7,288 nucleotides of DNA from Bacillota bacterium (GCA_023418755.1 JAEZZE010000369.1:1-7288); one strand, 5' to 3'; positions 1-6,686 are shown, numbered from the stretch's first letter. The notes: generated by a model not told the origin, from the letters alone. A program made the numbers and translations.

Positions 1-1
1 C

Positions 2-382
2 ATTCTGAACGCGGGCATCGGGAGGATTCCGACCGATTATTACGAGGCGGCGACGCTGGACGGGGCAAGCGTCTGGACGAAATTCATCCGGATTACGATG
101 CCGCTGCTGCGCGACGTGTTCCGGACGACGCTCGTGCTGTGGACGATTACGGCGTTCAACTTCTTCGTCTGGTCGGCGACGTTCGGGTTGGACGATCCGC
201 ATACGGTGACCCCGGGTTATTACATGTACCAGAAAGTGTTCGGCAAGGGCGGCAGCGTCTATTTGGAGGAATCGTTCAACGTCGGAGCGGGCGCGGGCGT
301 CGGCATCCTCATTACGGTCGCGACGATCGCCGCCGCCGTCCTGATCGGCCGACTGTTCCCCAAGGACCGGCTGGAATATTAA
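2..382 (+). CDS. Carbohydrate ABC transporter permease, first subunit (C-terminal part, 5'-truncated by window)
   Basis: Membrane subunit of a type I (MalF/UgpA/AraP-like) sugar importer. Only the last 126 residues lie in the window; the frame is open from base 2. The cytoplasmic EAA loop that docks on the ATPase is visible at about residues 15-35 of this fragment (EAATLDGASVWTKFIRITMP, with the conserved EAA, the G and the late I-MPL). Two hydrophobic segments follow, around residues 41-58 and 94-116, and the protein ends in a short charged tail, KDRLEY. A second permease starts 17 bp after the stop with its own ribosome site, which is the usual paired-permease operon. The substrate-binding lipoprotein and the earlier part of the operon should lie upstream. 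Substrate cannot be read from this fragment; an oligosaccharide is inferred from the neighbours. Family is certain, substrate is not. Confidence 0.93.
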   Translation: MLNAGIGRIPTDYYEAATLDGASVWTKFIRITMPLLRDVFRTTLVLWTITAFNFFVWSATFGLDDPHTVTPGYYMYQKVFGKGGSVYLEESFNVGAGAGVGILITVATIAAAVLIGRLFPKDRLEY

Positions 383-384
383 GC

Positions 385-391
385 GAGGAGG
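385..391 (+). promoter_or_regulatory. Ribosome binding site fixing a TTG start
   Basis: GAGGAGG lies 8 nt before TTG at 400-402. No in-frame ATG sits near it. The next in-frame ATG upstream is at 139, deep inside the preceding permease gene, so the TTG is the supported start of the second permease. Confidence 0.8.
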
Positions 392-399
392 CGATTCCA

Positions 400-1230
400 T
401 TGCGCAAAAAAGGGCTGAAGCTGCTGCCGGCCTACGTTCCGCTGGCGGCTTGGCTGGCGTTTTCCGTAGTGCTGTTCGGCTGGGTGATTCTGGCGTCGCT
501 TAGCACGACCAGGGACATTTTCACCAACACGCTGCTCGGCAGCGGCATTCAGCTGTCCAACTACACGGACTTATTCGAGCAGCAGGAGATGGGCCGCTAT
601 TTCTTGAATAGCATCATCTATACCGTCGCCTCATGCGCCGGCATCGTGCTGGTCGCCGCTCCCGCCGCCTATATTTTGGGACGGGTCAGGTTCAGAGGCT
701 CCGGACTTATCCATCTCATGTTCGTGTCCGCGATGTCGATTCCGGGCATTCTCATCTCGATACCGCTGTTCTCGCTGTTCGTCGGCATGAAGCTGACCGG
801 TTCGATCGTGACGCTGGTGCTCATCTACATTTGCACGAACGTGCCGTTCGGCGTGTTTTTCCTGACCGGATTTTTCTCGTCCATTCCGAAGGAGTTCGAG
901 GAATCGGCGGCGATAGACGGCTGCGGCCCGATCAAGGCGTTCGCGCGGGTCATTCTTCCGATCGCGCAGCCGGGCATTATTACGCTGACGATCTTCAACT
1001 TCCTGGGCGTCTGGAACGAATATTTCTACGCGCTCATCTTCGCCAACGACGAAGGCACGCGGACGTTAGCGCTGGCGCTACAGTCGATCGTCTACGGCTA
1101 TTCCAACACGGGGAATTACGGCGGTATCTTCGCGGCGTGCATGGTCGTGTTCCTGCCCAGCTTTATCGTTTATCTGTTCGTATCCAAACGTATCATTGCC
1201 GGCATTACGATCGGCTCGGTTAAGGGTTAG
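400..1230 (+). CDS. Carbohydrate ABC transporter permease, second subunit (MalG/AraQ type)
   Basis: Second membrane subunit of the sugar importer, 276 residues from a TTG start, a normal length for the MalG/UgpE/AraQ group. Six hydrophobic segments are visible at about residues 13-35, 69-94, 104-128, 135-160, 190-215 and 242-263. The EAA loop lies between the fourth and fifth (about 167-193; EESAAIDGCGPIKAFARVIL, then the PIAQPGI end). The N-terminus MRKKGLK is basic, as expected for a cytoplasmic end, and the C-terminus ends at IGSVKG, typical of the family. It follows the first permease by 17 bp and precedes the DUF5107 gene by 113 bp with no clear terminator between, so all three are probably co-transcribed. 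No ATPase gene is present; such importers in Bacillota often use a shared MsmX-type ATPase encoded elsewhere (family knowledge). An arabino-oligosaccharide substrate is inferred only from the neighbouring enzyme and regulator. Confidence 0.95.
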   Translation: MRKKGLKLLPAYVPLAAWLAFSVVLFGWVILASLSTTRDIFTNTLLGSGIQLSNYTDLFEQQEMGRYFLNSIIYTVASCAGIVLVAAPAAYILGRVRFRGSGLIHLMFVSAMSIPGILISIPLFSLFVGMKLTGSIVTLVLIYICTNVPFGVFFLTGFFSSIPKEFEESAAIDGCGPIKAFARVILPIAQPGIITLTIFNFLGVWNEYFYALIFANDEGTRTLALALQSIVYGYSNTGNYGGIFAACMVVFLPSFIVYLFVSKRIIAGITIGSVKG

Positions 1231-1327
1231 CACGCCATCTCTTTTGGAATGCAATGAGCCACTCGCTAATTTGGTTCAACCTGGAATCGCTTCGTGATCA
1301 AAATCGGACTTTTTGAACTACCGCTAA

Positions 1328-1333
1328 GGGAGG
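1328..1333 (+). promoter_or_regulatory. Ribosome binding site of the DUF5107 gene
   Basis: GGGAGG within a G-rich run (1328-1336) lies about 10 nt before ATG 1344. It supports this ATG as the start. The preceding 113-bp gap shows only weak short inverted matches and no T-run terminator. Confidence 0.6.
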
Positions 1334-1343
1334 GGGCGTCAGG

Positions 1344-3377
1344 ATGAAGGTTTATACGTCTATTATCGAGCTTGAGGGAGCGAGATTGGAGGGAGAGAAC
1401 CCGCTGCCGATGTTCGCGAGCCGCAATCCGCACCGGGAGGTGACGGAGGACGGCAGCTTTACGCCCGAACTGAAGATCGGCTTCGGCGACGATACCGGCG
1501 AGCGCTACTTGCCCTACCGGATGCAGGATCGTTATACGCGAAAGCGCGCTCCGCTGGCGTTGAAAACGATCGTGCTGGAAAACGAGCTGCTTCAGGCCGT
1601 CTTTCTGCCGGACTACGGCGGTCGACTGTACGCGCTGAAGGACCTCCGGACGGGCCGGGATATTCTGTACCGCAATCCGGTGTTCCAGCCGGCCAACCTG
1701 GCGATTCTGAACGCCTGGTTCTCGGGAGGCGCCGAATGGAACATCGGCCAGGTCGGCCATACGTTCGGGACTTGCTCTCCCGTCCATGCGGCCAGGCTGC
1801 GGGACCGCGACGGCCATGAGTTCGTGAGGATGTATGAATACGAGCGCTGCCGCAACGTGTTCTGGCAGATCGACTGCCATCTGCCCCCGGGCGCGAAGGA
1901 GCTGCAAATCTACGTCCGCATCGTCAACGACAACGAGCGTTCCGTACCGATGTATTGGTGGACGAACATCGCCGTGGAGGAGACGGAGCGCTGCCGGGTG
2001 TTCGCGGCGACGGGCAAGGCGATCTACATTTCTCCGGAACTGAGCGCCCACGGCGTCGGCGAGCTGCCGAACCTGCCGTCGTTGCCGGGCGGAGACGCTT
2101 CCTATCCGATGGAATTTCCGTTTTCCAGCGAATATTTCTTCCTGACGCCGGAGGAAAGCCGTTCTCCGTGGGAAGCGGTCGCTTATGAGGACGGGCGGCT
2201 TTTCTACGAGCGTTCCACGGCGCGGCTGCGCTACCGTAAAATGTTCTGCTGGGGCCGTCACGCGGGCGGCAAGCGCTGGCGCGATTTTCTGGCGAAGCCG
2301 GGAGAGGGCGGCTATGTGGAAGTGCAGGGCGGCTTCGCTCCGACGCAATTGCACGGGCTAAAAATGCCGGGCAACTCGGAATGGGACTTCACGCAGCTGA
2401 TCGGCATGGATCGGATAGACCCGGAGGCGGCTCAGGCCGCGGACTGGCACGAGGCGAGGGCGACCGTGGAGAGAGCGGTGGACGCGTTGATTGGCGAAGA
2501 GCAGGTGCTTGCGGTTCACGAGCGCTTGCGGGAGCAAGCGGAAATGGGGGCGGGGGAACCGCTGCACGCCGCATCGGGCTGGGGCGCGCTGGAGCGGCTT
2601 CGCCGGGCCGAGCGGGAGGGACGCTCCGTACCGAGGGGACTCTCTTTCCCGGATAGCACGCTTGGAGAGCCGCAGCACGCATGGCTGGCTCTGCTGCGGG
2701 AGGGCAGACTGCCGGAGACGGCGGCCTGGGAAGTGCCGGCGTCGTGGATGGTGCAGGACGAGTGGCGCGAGCTGCTGGAGACGAGCTTGAGTGGCGGGGA
2801 TAGCCGCAATAGAAGCTGGAACGCTTATTTGCACTACGGAGTGATGCTTCTGGAGAGCGGGAGGGAGAAGGAAGCGGAGGAAGCGTGGGAGACGTCGCTT
2901 CGTCTTCGGCCTTCGGCATGGGCTTACCGGAGCTTGGCCCGACTGGCCTTGCGCCAAGGGGACGAGGAGCGGGCGGCGGCCTGCTACGAGCAAGCCTTTC
3001 TCGTTGCGAACAGCTTTCCGGACCGCGCCTTGGCCGAGGAGTACTTGCAACTGCTCGTGCGGCGCGGAGAGTTCGAACGGGCGTGGCGGCTGTACGAGTC
3101 GCTGCCTGCCGGGTTGGCCGAAGGCGACCGGATTCGGATCGTGGTCGGGGCGGCGGCGCTCGAGCTGGGCAAGGAAGAGTATATGCGGCGGCTGTTCGAG
3201 ACCGAGTTCGCGGTTATCCGCGAGGGGGAGACGCTGATTATCGATCTCTGGTACAAGTACCATGCGGTGAAGCTAGCGCAGGAGCGGGGAACGGAGCTGT
3301 CGGAGGCGCTCCTCGCCGAGGCGAAGATCAAGTTTCCGCCACCGGGGCCGATCGATTTCCGCATGATCGGGGGATAA
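1344..3377 (+). CDS. DUF5107 domain protein with TPR-like C-terminus
   Basis: Cytoplasmic protein of 677 residues with no signal peptide or membrane segment. The N-terminal two-thirds (about 1-370) reads as a DUF5107 beta-sandwich, related in style to aldose 1-epimerases and other sugar-binding sandwiches. Visible landmarks are LPDYGGRLYALKDLRTGRD (88-106), SGGAEWNIGQVGHTFG (127-142), WWTNIAV (205-211), WGRHAGGKRW (303-312) and the YVEVQGGFAPTQ block (324-335). After a charged helical stretch (about 370-490), TPR-like helical pairs occupy about 490-600, for example the alanine-rich ACYEQAF motif. Members I recall are often longer, with more TPRs, so this is a compact version. Its place after two sugar permeases suggests a role on the imported sugar, as an epimerase, glycosidase or sensor-scaffold. 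The biochemical function is not established to my knowledge and I assign none. W, H, E and D residues in the conserved blocks are candidates for ligand binding or catalysis. Confidence 0.88.
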   Translation: MKVYTSIIELEGARLEGENPLPMFASRNPHREVTEDGSFTPELKIGFGDDTGERYLPYRMQDRYTRKRAPLALKTIVLENELLQAVFLPDYGGRLYALKDLRTGRDILYRNPVFQPANLAILNAWFSGGAEWNIGQVGHTFGTCSPVHAARLRDRDGHEFVRMYEYERCRNVFWQIDCHLPPGAKELQIYVRIVNDNERSVPMYWWTNIAVEETERCRVFAATGKAIYISPELSAHGVGELPNLPSLPGGDASYPMEFPFSSEYFFLTPEESRSPWEAVAYEDGRLFYERSTARLRYRKMFCWGRHAGGKRWRDFLAKPGEGGYVEVQGGFAPTQLHGLKMPGNSEWDFTQLIGMDRIDPEAAQAADWHEARATVERAVDALIGEEQVLAVHERLREQAEMGAGEPLHAASGWGALERLRRAEREGRSVPRGLSFPDSTLGEPQHAWLALLREGRLPETAAWEVPASWMVQDEWRELLETSLSGGDSRNRSWNAYLHYGVMLLESGREKEAEEAWETSLRLRPSAWAYRSLARLALRQGDEERAAACYEQAFLVANSFPDRALAEEYLQLLVRRGEFERAWRLYESLPAGLAEGDRIRIVVGAAALELGKEEYMRRLFETEFAVIREGETLIIDLWYKYHAVKLAQERGTELSEALLAEAKIKFPPPGPIDFRMIGG

Positions 3378-3379
3378 AT

Positions 3380-3427
3380 GCAGGCCGCGAGCGGACAGAG
3401 GGGAGACCTCTGCCGCTTGCGGCCTGC
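3380..3427. terminator. Long stem-loop between convergent genes, possible bidirectional terminator
   Basis: GCAGGCCGC pairs with GCGGCCTGC, followed inward by a G.T pair, AGCGG/CCGCT, one unpaired A, CAGAGG/CCTCTG, and a GGAGA loop. That is about 21 base pairs in a 48-nt element. It starts 2 nt after the DUF5107 stop and ends 13 nt past the stop of the convergent glycosidase gene. Neither side carries a good T-run, so classic intrinsic termination is uncertain. It may instead block read-through between the convergent genes or stabilise both mRNA 3' ends. Confidence 0.7.
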
Positions 3428-3440
3428 TGCCGTCGCGGGG

Positions 3441-3867
3441 CTAGTTCAACTGAACCAGCTTCCATTTTTGCGCGGCATTGTTCAGGTCGCTCCAGATTTG
3501 CACGTTGGTGCCGTTGGCCGTGCCGCTTCCGGCGACGTCGAGCGCTTTGCCGCTGTGTTTATTGATCAGCTTGTAGCTCCCGCCGCCCGTATCGACCGGC
3601 AGCCAAAGCTGGTTGTCGCCTCCGTGGTAGCTCCAGATCGTCACGTTCGAGCCGTCCGAGGTGCCCCAAGCGTCCACCTCCAGCGCCTTGCCGCTGTTCA
3701 CGTTGATCAACCTGTAGTAGCCGCCTCCGGAATCGATCAGCGTCCACTGCTGGTTCGCCCCTCCGTGATCGTCCCAGATCGTCACATTGGACCCGTCGGC
3801 GGTGCCCCACGCATCCACCTCCAGCGCTTTTTCGCTGTTCGGATTCATCAGCCGGTACGTTTTACCC
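3441..3867 (-). repeat. Three in-frame 141-bp repeats encoding the ricin-type beta-trefoil
   Basis: The end of the glycosidase gene consists of three units of 141 bp (47 codons), aligned on the CCAGAT motif near 3492, 3633 and 3774. The first two encoded units are nearly identical over ALEVDAWGT-DGSNVTIW, while the third has diverged (ALDVAGSGTANGTNVQIW). Each ends in a QxW motif, which defines the alpha, beta and gamma lobes of the trefoil. The closeness of units one and two suggests recent duplication or gene conversion. Confidence 0.8.
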
Positions 3868-5477
3868 GAGGCAATGCCCATTTGATTGCGATAAAACTCC
3901 ACCTGATCGACGTCCGCCCACTGGGACGAGGAGCTGTTGGATACGTAGAAGCCGATCGTCGCTTTCCCGTTGCTCACCTGAATATTTCCGATCGTCACCT
4001 GGGTCCAGGCCGTCGTGACCGGACAAGCCGTTTGTCTCATCGAGCCGCCGTAATCCTTCGCTTCCATGACGCAGCTGTTTTGTCCGCCGCTGCTGCGCAT
4101 CCGGGCGCTCATCGTGTACAGGCCATCGTCGAGCCCGGTGATCGTTTGGCCGATATAGGCGCTGGCCGGTCCGCTCGTGCCCGCAAGTCCGATGAAGTAG
4201 GAGCCGTGAGCGGCGGGCAGACCGACGCCGTCGTTCGCCCCGTGAAGGTGAATGCGCTGGGGAAAGTCGTCGCCGTAGGTCGTCCAACCGGTAATATTGG
4301 CCGTCTCGAAGCTCGGGTTGTTGACCAGATTCGTCTGCGCCGGAGTCATCGTATACCCGAACTTCAAGTACACGCTGCTGGCCGGGTAATCCGCGCTCGT
4401 GACGGCCGCCACCCGCGTGGAATCGATCGTCATCAGCGCGTTCCAGTTCGAGGAGGTCGTGTTGGAGACGGGGAAAACGTTGGTTTTATGCTCCCAGGTC
4501 GCCCCGTTGTTCGCGCTTATCATCGTATGCATCGACGTGTAGGGGTCTCCGGTGTTCGCGCTGCTTTCGTCCGTCTGGAAGGCCGCGATCAGCCGGCCGT
4601 CGGCCAGCTTGGCGACGAACGGGGCTCCCGCCTTCTTGCCCGTTCCGTTAGGGACGTACAGCGTCTGGCGCGCGCCGGACCAGTTCAAGCCGTCGTTGGA
4701 AATTTTGAATTTGATGACGAACGGATGTCCGGGAACGTCGGACGCTTCGAACACCGTCATATAGCGGCCGTCTTTCATCCGGGTAATGACCGGCATGCCG
4801 TCTCGGGACCCGGCGGCGACGCCGTCGCTGACCGTAATGCGCGACCCCCATCCGTTGCCGTTCCATGTTTTCATGTACAGATTCTGAAGCCCGGTGGAGC
4901 CGACGGCCGCGGGGCTGTCGTCCGCGTACAATACGGCGATCGTACCGTTGATGTTCTCCAGATGAGGCTCCCATACGCCCTTGAACGAACCCGCGGTCGC
5001 CGAGACGATCAGTCCTCCCGGCAGATCGCTCCACGTGCGTCCGCCGTCGGTGCTTCTCCGGACGTTAAGCGAGGTGTCGTAGGTGGAGCCGCTCTGAATG
5101 ACAAGACGGTAGGCCAGCCAGATTTCGCCGCCGGGCAGAACGAGCATCTGGCCGTTGCCGACGTTGCCGCTTGCGCTGCTGACGGCGGTGACCGGCGCGC
5201 TCCATGTCTGCCCGCCGTCCGTCGTGCGAGAGACCGCGATGCGGGTATTGCCTCCTCCCGCGTTCGTGTCGAAGGAGAGAAGCCACTCGTTGGGACTGAG
5301 CTTGGCCAACCGGGGATACCATACGCCTCCCGAAGAAGGGGAAAATACGGCGACGGTCTGGTTCGCCCAAGCCAAACCTATGGTCGAAGCATAAGCTTGG
5401 GGCGGGGGCAGCAGCAGCGCGAAGCAAGCCAGCGCAATCGGCGCGGCCAAGGGCAGGCGTAAAGCTTTCATCCACAT
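3441..5477 (-). CDS. Secreted GH93/sialidase-fold glycosidase with CBM and ricin-type lectin domain
   Basis: Extracellular enzyme of 678 residues, probably an exo-acting glycosidase. The signal peptide spans 1-30, with a hydrophobic core and cleavage after AYA. A beta-propeller occupies about 31-380, with Asp-box motifs at 85-92 (TTDGGQTW) and 142-149 (STDGGRTW) and degenerate ones near 260-266 and 321-328. YPRLAKL (54-60), GVWEP (167-171) and RDGMPVITRMKDG (225-237) followed by VFE (242-244) resemble GH93 exo-1,5-alpha-L-arabinanases, making E170 and E244 catalytic candidates (inference). A jelly-roll module of CBM4/9 style, opening with NPSFE, covers about 383-530. A beta-trefoil of three 47-residue repeats with QQW, QLW and QKW motifs covers about 538-678. 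ATG 5477 is chosen because AGGAGGT lies 8 nt upstream. The gene diverges from the AraR-like regulator and a cre sits in its leader. Other Asp-box glycosidases remain possible, and the exact substrate is unproven. Confidence 0.85.
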   Translation of the reverse strand: MWMKALRLPLAAPIALACFALLLPPPQAYASTIGLAWANQTVAVFSPSSGGVWYPRLAKLSPNEWLLSFDTNAGGGNTRIAVSRTTDGGQTWSAPVTAVSSASGNVGNGQMLVLPGGEIWLAYRLVIQSGSTYDTSLNVRRSTDGGRTWSDLPGGLIVSATAGSFKGVWEPHLENINGTIAVLYADDSPAAVGSTGLQNLYMKTWNGNGWGSRITVSDGVAAGSRDGMPVITRMKDGRYMTVFEASDVPGHPFVIKFKISNDGLNWSGARQTLYVPNGTGKKAGAPFVAKLADGRLIAAFQTDESSANTGDPYTSMHTMISANNGATWEHKTNVFPVSNTTSSNWNALMTIDSTRVAAVTSADYPASSVYLKFGYTMTPAQTNLVNNPSFETANITGWTTYGDDFPQRIHLHGANDGVGLPAAHGSYFIGLAGTSGPASAYIGQTITGLDDGLYTMSARMRSSGGQNSCVMEAKDYGGSMRQTACPVTTAWTQVTIGNIQVSNGKATIGFYVSNSSSSQWADVDQVEFYRNQMGIASGKTYRLMNPNSEKALEVDAWGTADGSNVTIWDDHGGANQQWTLIDSGGGYYRLINVNSGKALEVDAWGTSDGSNVTIWSYHGGDNQLWLPVDTGGGSYKLINKHSGKALDVAGSGTANGTNVQIWSDLNNAAQKWKLVQLN

Positions 5478-5485
5478 TCATCTCT

Positions 5486-5492
5486 ACCTCCT
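5486..5492 (-). promoter_or_regulatory. Ribosome binding site of the glycosidase gene
   Basis: AGGAGGT on the minus strand lies 8 nt before ATG 5477. A different-frame ATG at 5481 is only 4 nt away and opens a 138-residue frame with no credible product. The third-codon ATG (5471) would be 14 nt away. ATG 5477 is the best-spaced start. Confidence 0.8.
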
Positions 5493-5506
5493 AGGATTCA
5501 TATAAT

Positions 5507-5520
5507 GGAAAGCGCTTTCT
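5507..5520. promoter_or_regulatory. Catabolite response element (cre), CcpA-binding site
   Basis: GGAAAGCGCTTTCT contains the perfect 12-bp palindrome GAAAGCGCTTTC and differs from the strong cre form TGAAAGCGCTTTCA only at the outer positions. It lies 30-43 bp upstream of the glycosidase start codon and immediately next to the candidate -35 of the divergent regulator gene. Binding there would be expected to repress the glycosidase, and perhaps the regulator, when preferred sugars are present. The match is strong; its effect on each gene is inferred. Confidence 0.85.
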
Positions 5521-5549
5521 TGAGTGGATTGTATCGCAAAGAGTATAAA
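5520..5549 (+). promoter_or_regulatory. Candidate promoter of the regulator gene, in the divergent control region
   Basis: TTGAGT (5520-5525) and TATAAA (5544-5549) are separated by 18 bp, a plausible sigma-A promoter with a start site near 5556 and a leader of about 65 nt. On the minus strand the best -10-like hexamer for the glycosidase is TACAAT (complement of 5528-5533), with no good -35. Its start site would fall at or beside the cre, a usual place for CcpA repression. The region is clearly more AT-rich than the flanking genes. Exact hexamers are uncertain. Confidence 0.35.
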
Positions 5550-5561
5550 ATAAGATATACT
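5542..5561. promoter_or_regulatory. Inverted repeat, possible operator
   Basis: AGTATA (5542-5547) and TATACT (5556-5561) form perfect 6-bp arms with an 8-bp spacer. The left arm overlaps the candidate -10 of the regulator gene. The geometry suits a dimeric winged-helix repressor, but AT-rich sequence produces such matches easily. Confidence 0.35.
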
Positions 5562-5576
5562 AAATATCGGATATTT
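5562..5576. promoter_or_regulatory. 15-bp palindrome AAATATCGGATATTT, candidate operator of the GntR/LacI regulator
   Basis: AAATATC and GATATTT are perfect 7-bp arms around a single central G. The site lies between the two divergent genes, 46 bp before the regulator start codon and just downstream of its candidate promoter. GntR-family proteins commonly bind short near-continuous palindromes like this one, so autoregulation is plausible. CGGATA also recurs at 5580-5585, 12 bp further on. The regulator's true operator is unknown. Confidence 0.45.
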
Positions 5577-5621
5577 TTACGGATAAAAATTCCAATTACA
5601 GTTAGCGGAACGAGGAGCAGT

Positions 5622-6686
5622 ATGAGCCATCCTTTGTATAAACGAATTCAGGACGACATTCGGCAGCGCGTTCGGTCGGGCGAGCTTAGACCGGGGGATA
5701 TCGTGCCCTCGGAAAAGGAGCTGGCCCTCCGGTACGGCGTCAGCCAGATTACGTCGAAAAACGCTTTGAACGGTTTGGTGGAAGAGGGACTGTTGGTGCG
5801 TTACCGGGGCAAAGGCACGTTCGTCCGGTCTCCGGAGGAAGGAAGCGATGCGGCTGCCGTTAATCCGGCCGGGCAGGGAGCGACGATCGCGCTCGTGCTG
5901 CCGACGATGAAAACAAAGGTCGACCAGAGGCTGCTCGACTCGTTGGAGAAACACGCCTCGGCCGCGCGGTACGAGCTGCTGATCCGCATTACGAGAGAAT
6001 CGCAGGAGGAGGAATCCAAGGCGATCGAACGGTTTCGCGAGCGGGGCGTGAACGGCTTTATCGTGTTTCCGGTCGAACAGGAAAACTATAACGACTCCAT
6101 TCTAAGATTGTCTTTGGAACGTGTGCCGATGGTGCTCGTCGACCGGTTTCTAAAGGAAATCCGCACGTACAGCGTAAGCTCGGACAATGCCGGAGGCTCC
6201 CGGGAAGCGATCTCCGCGCTGTTGGACGAGGGCCGGAGCCGCATCGTCTATCTCTCGACGGAGATCGCGAACACGGTGACGGAGGAGCGGGCTAAGGGAT
6301 ACGAGTCGGCTTACATGGAGCGCGGGCTCCCGATCGACAAGACGCTGTGGTGTCTGCTGTCCTTGCAGACGATTGCGGAAGGGCGGGCGTTGGAGGAGAT
6401 TACGGGATTTCTTAGCGAACGGAAGGATGCGACGGCGGTGTTCGCCGCCAACGCCGAGCTTGCCCGGTATGCCGAGAAGGCGATCCGGTCGGTATGGGGC
6501 GAGGAAGGCGCCCGGCCGAAGCTGGCGGCTTTCGACGATCCCGACCTTAAGGGAGTCCCCTTCGTCAGCCAGAAGGAGGAGGAAATCGGCCGCATTGCCG
6601 TAGAGCTGCTGGCCGAGCAGTTAAGGGGAGGCTTCGAGCCGAGGCGCGTCGTCGTCCCCGTGCAGTATCATCGTTCGCCGGAGTAG
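5622..6686 (+). CDS. GntR/LacI-type transcriptional regulator (AraR-like architecture)
   Basis: Cytoplasmic DNA-binding regulator of 354 residues. Residues 1-70 form a GntR-type winged helix: YKRIQDDIRQRVRSGELRPG, then the recognition-helix region PSEKELALRYGVSQITSKNA and the wing GLLVRYRGKGTFV. A short linker leads to a LacI-type periplasmic-binding-protein-like domain from about 86 to the end, with IALVLPTM, GVNGFIVFP, VPMVLVDR, DNAGGSREAI, RIVYLST, AVFAAN and AFDDPDL. This GntR-LacI fusion is the layout of the Bacillus AraR arabinose repressor. ATG 5622 follows GAGGAG by 4 nt and begins where the winged helix begins. An in-frame ATG at 5505 overlaps the cre and promoter region and is rejected. 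The gene diverges from the secreted glycosidase and probably controls it, and perhaps the transporter operon, in response to an imported sugar. The C-terminus stops at VPVQYHRSPE without the usual LacI-type R-S ending. The effector is not known. Confidence 0.93.
   Translation: MSHPLYKRIQDDIRQRVRSGELRPGDIVPSEKELALRYGVSQITSKNALNGLVEEGLLVRYRGKGTFVRSPEEGSDAAAVNPAGQGATIALVLPTMKTKVDQRLLDSLEKHASAARYELLIRITRESQEEESKAIERFRERGVNGFIVFPVEQENYNDSILRLSLERVPMVLVDRFLKEIRTYSVSSDNAGGSREAISALLDEGRSRIVYLSTEIANTVTEERAKGYESAYMERGLPIDKTLWCLLSLQTIAEGRALEEITGFLSERKDATAVFAANAELARYAEKAIRSVWGEEGARPKLAAFDDPDLKGVPFVSQKEEEIGRIAVELLAEQLRGGFEPRRVVVPVQYHRSPE

Noticed and set aside
1215..1228. CTCGGTTAAGGGTT shared with 6893-6906
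   Set aside because: One 14-bp match in 7.3 kb is not far from chance, and the first copy lies inside the permease coding end with no shared flanks.
1231..1343. Terminator or promoter between the second permease and the DUF5107 gene
   Set aside because: Only weak short pairings (such as GTTCAA with TTGAAC) and no convincing T-run or hexamer pair; read-through is the simpler view.
1266..3263. Long minus-strand open frames (1266-2354 and 2358-3263) antisense to the DUF5107 gene
   Set aside because: They lack ribosome sites and recognisable domains; the plus-strand frame carries the family motifs.
3378..5462. 694-residue plus-strand open frame antisense to the glycosidase gene
   Set aside because: It has no ribosome site of its own, is arginine/valine-rich without recognisable domains, and lies wholly over a gene with signal peptide, Asp boxes and trefoil repeats. 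Long antisense frames are expected in GC-rich genes.
3441..5477. True GH33 sialidase assignment for the secreted enzyme
   Set aside because: Asp boxes are shared by several propeller families; there is no clear FRIP-type motif, and the WEP and RDGMP stretches fit GH93 better. The profile comparison that would settle it could not be run.
5501..5506. Plus-strand TATAAT as a -10 for the regulator
   Set aside because: No acceptable -35 lies 16-18 bp upstream, where the glycosidase start codon and ribosome site are; the TTGAGT/TATAAA pair is better spaced.
5505..5621. Upstream in-frame ATG for the regulator at 5505
   Set aside because: It would place coding sequence over the cre, the candidate promoter and the palindromes, lacks a ribosome site, and adds 39 residues unlike the GntR N-terminus. 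ATG 5622 has GAGGAG just upstream.
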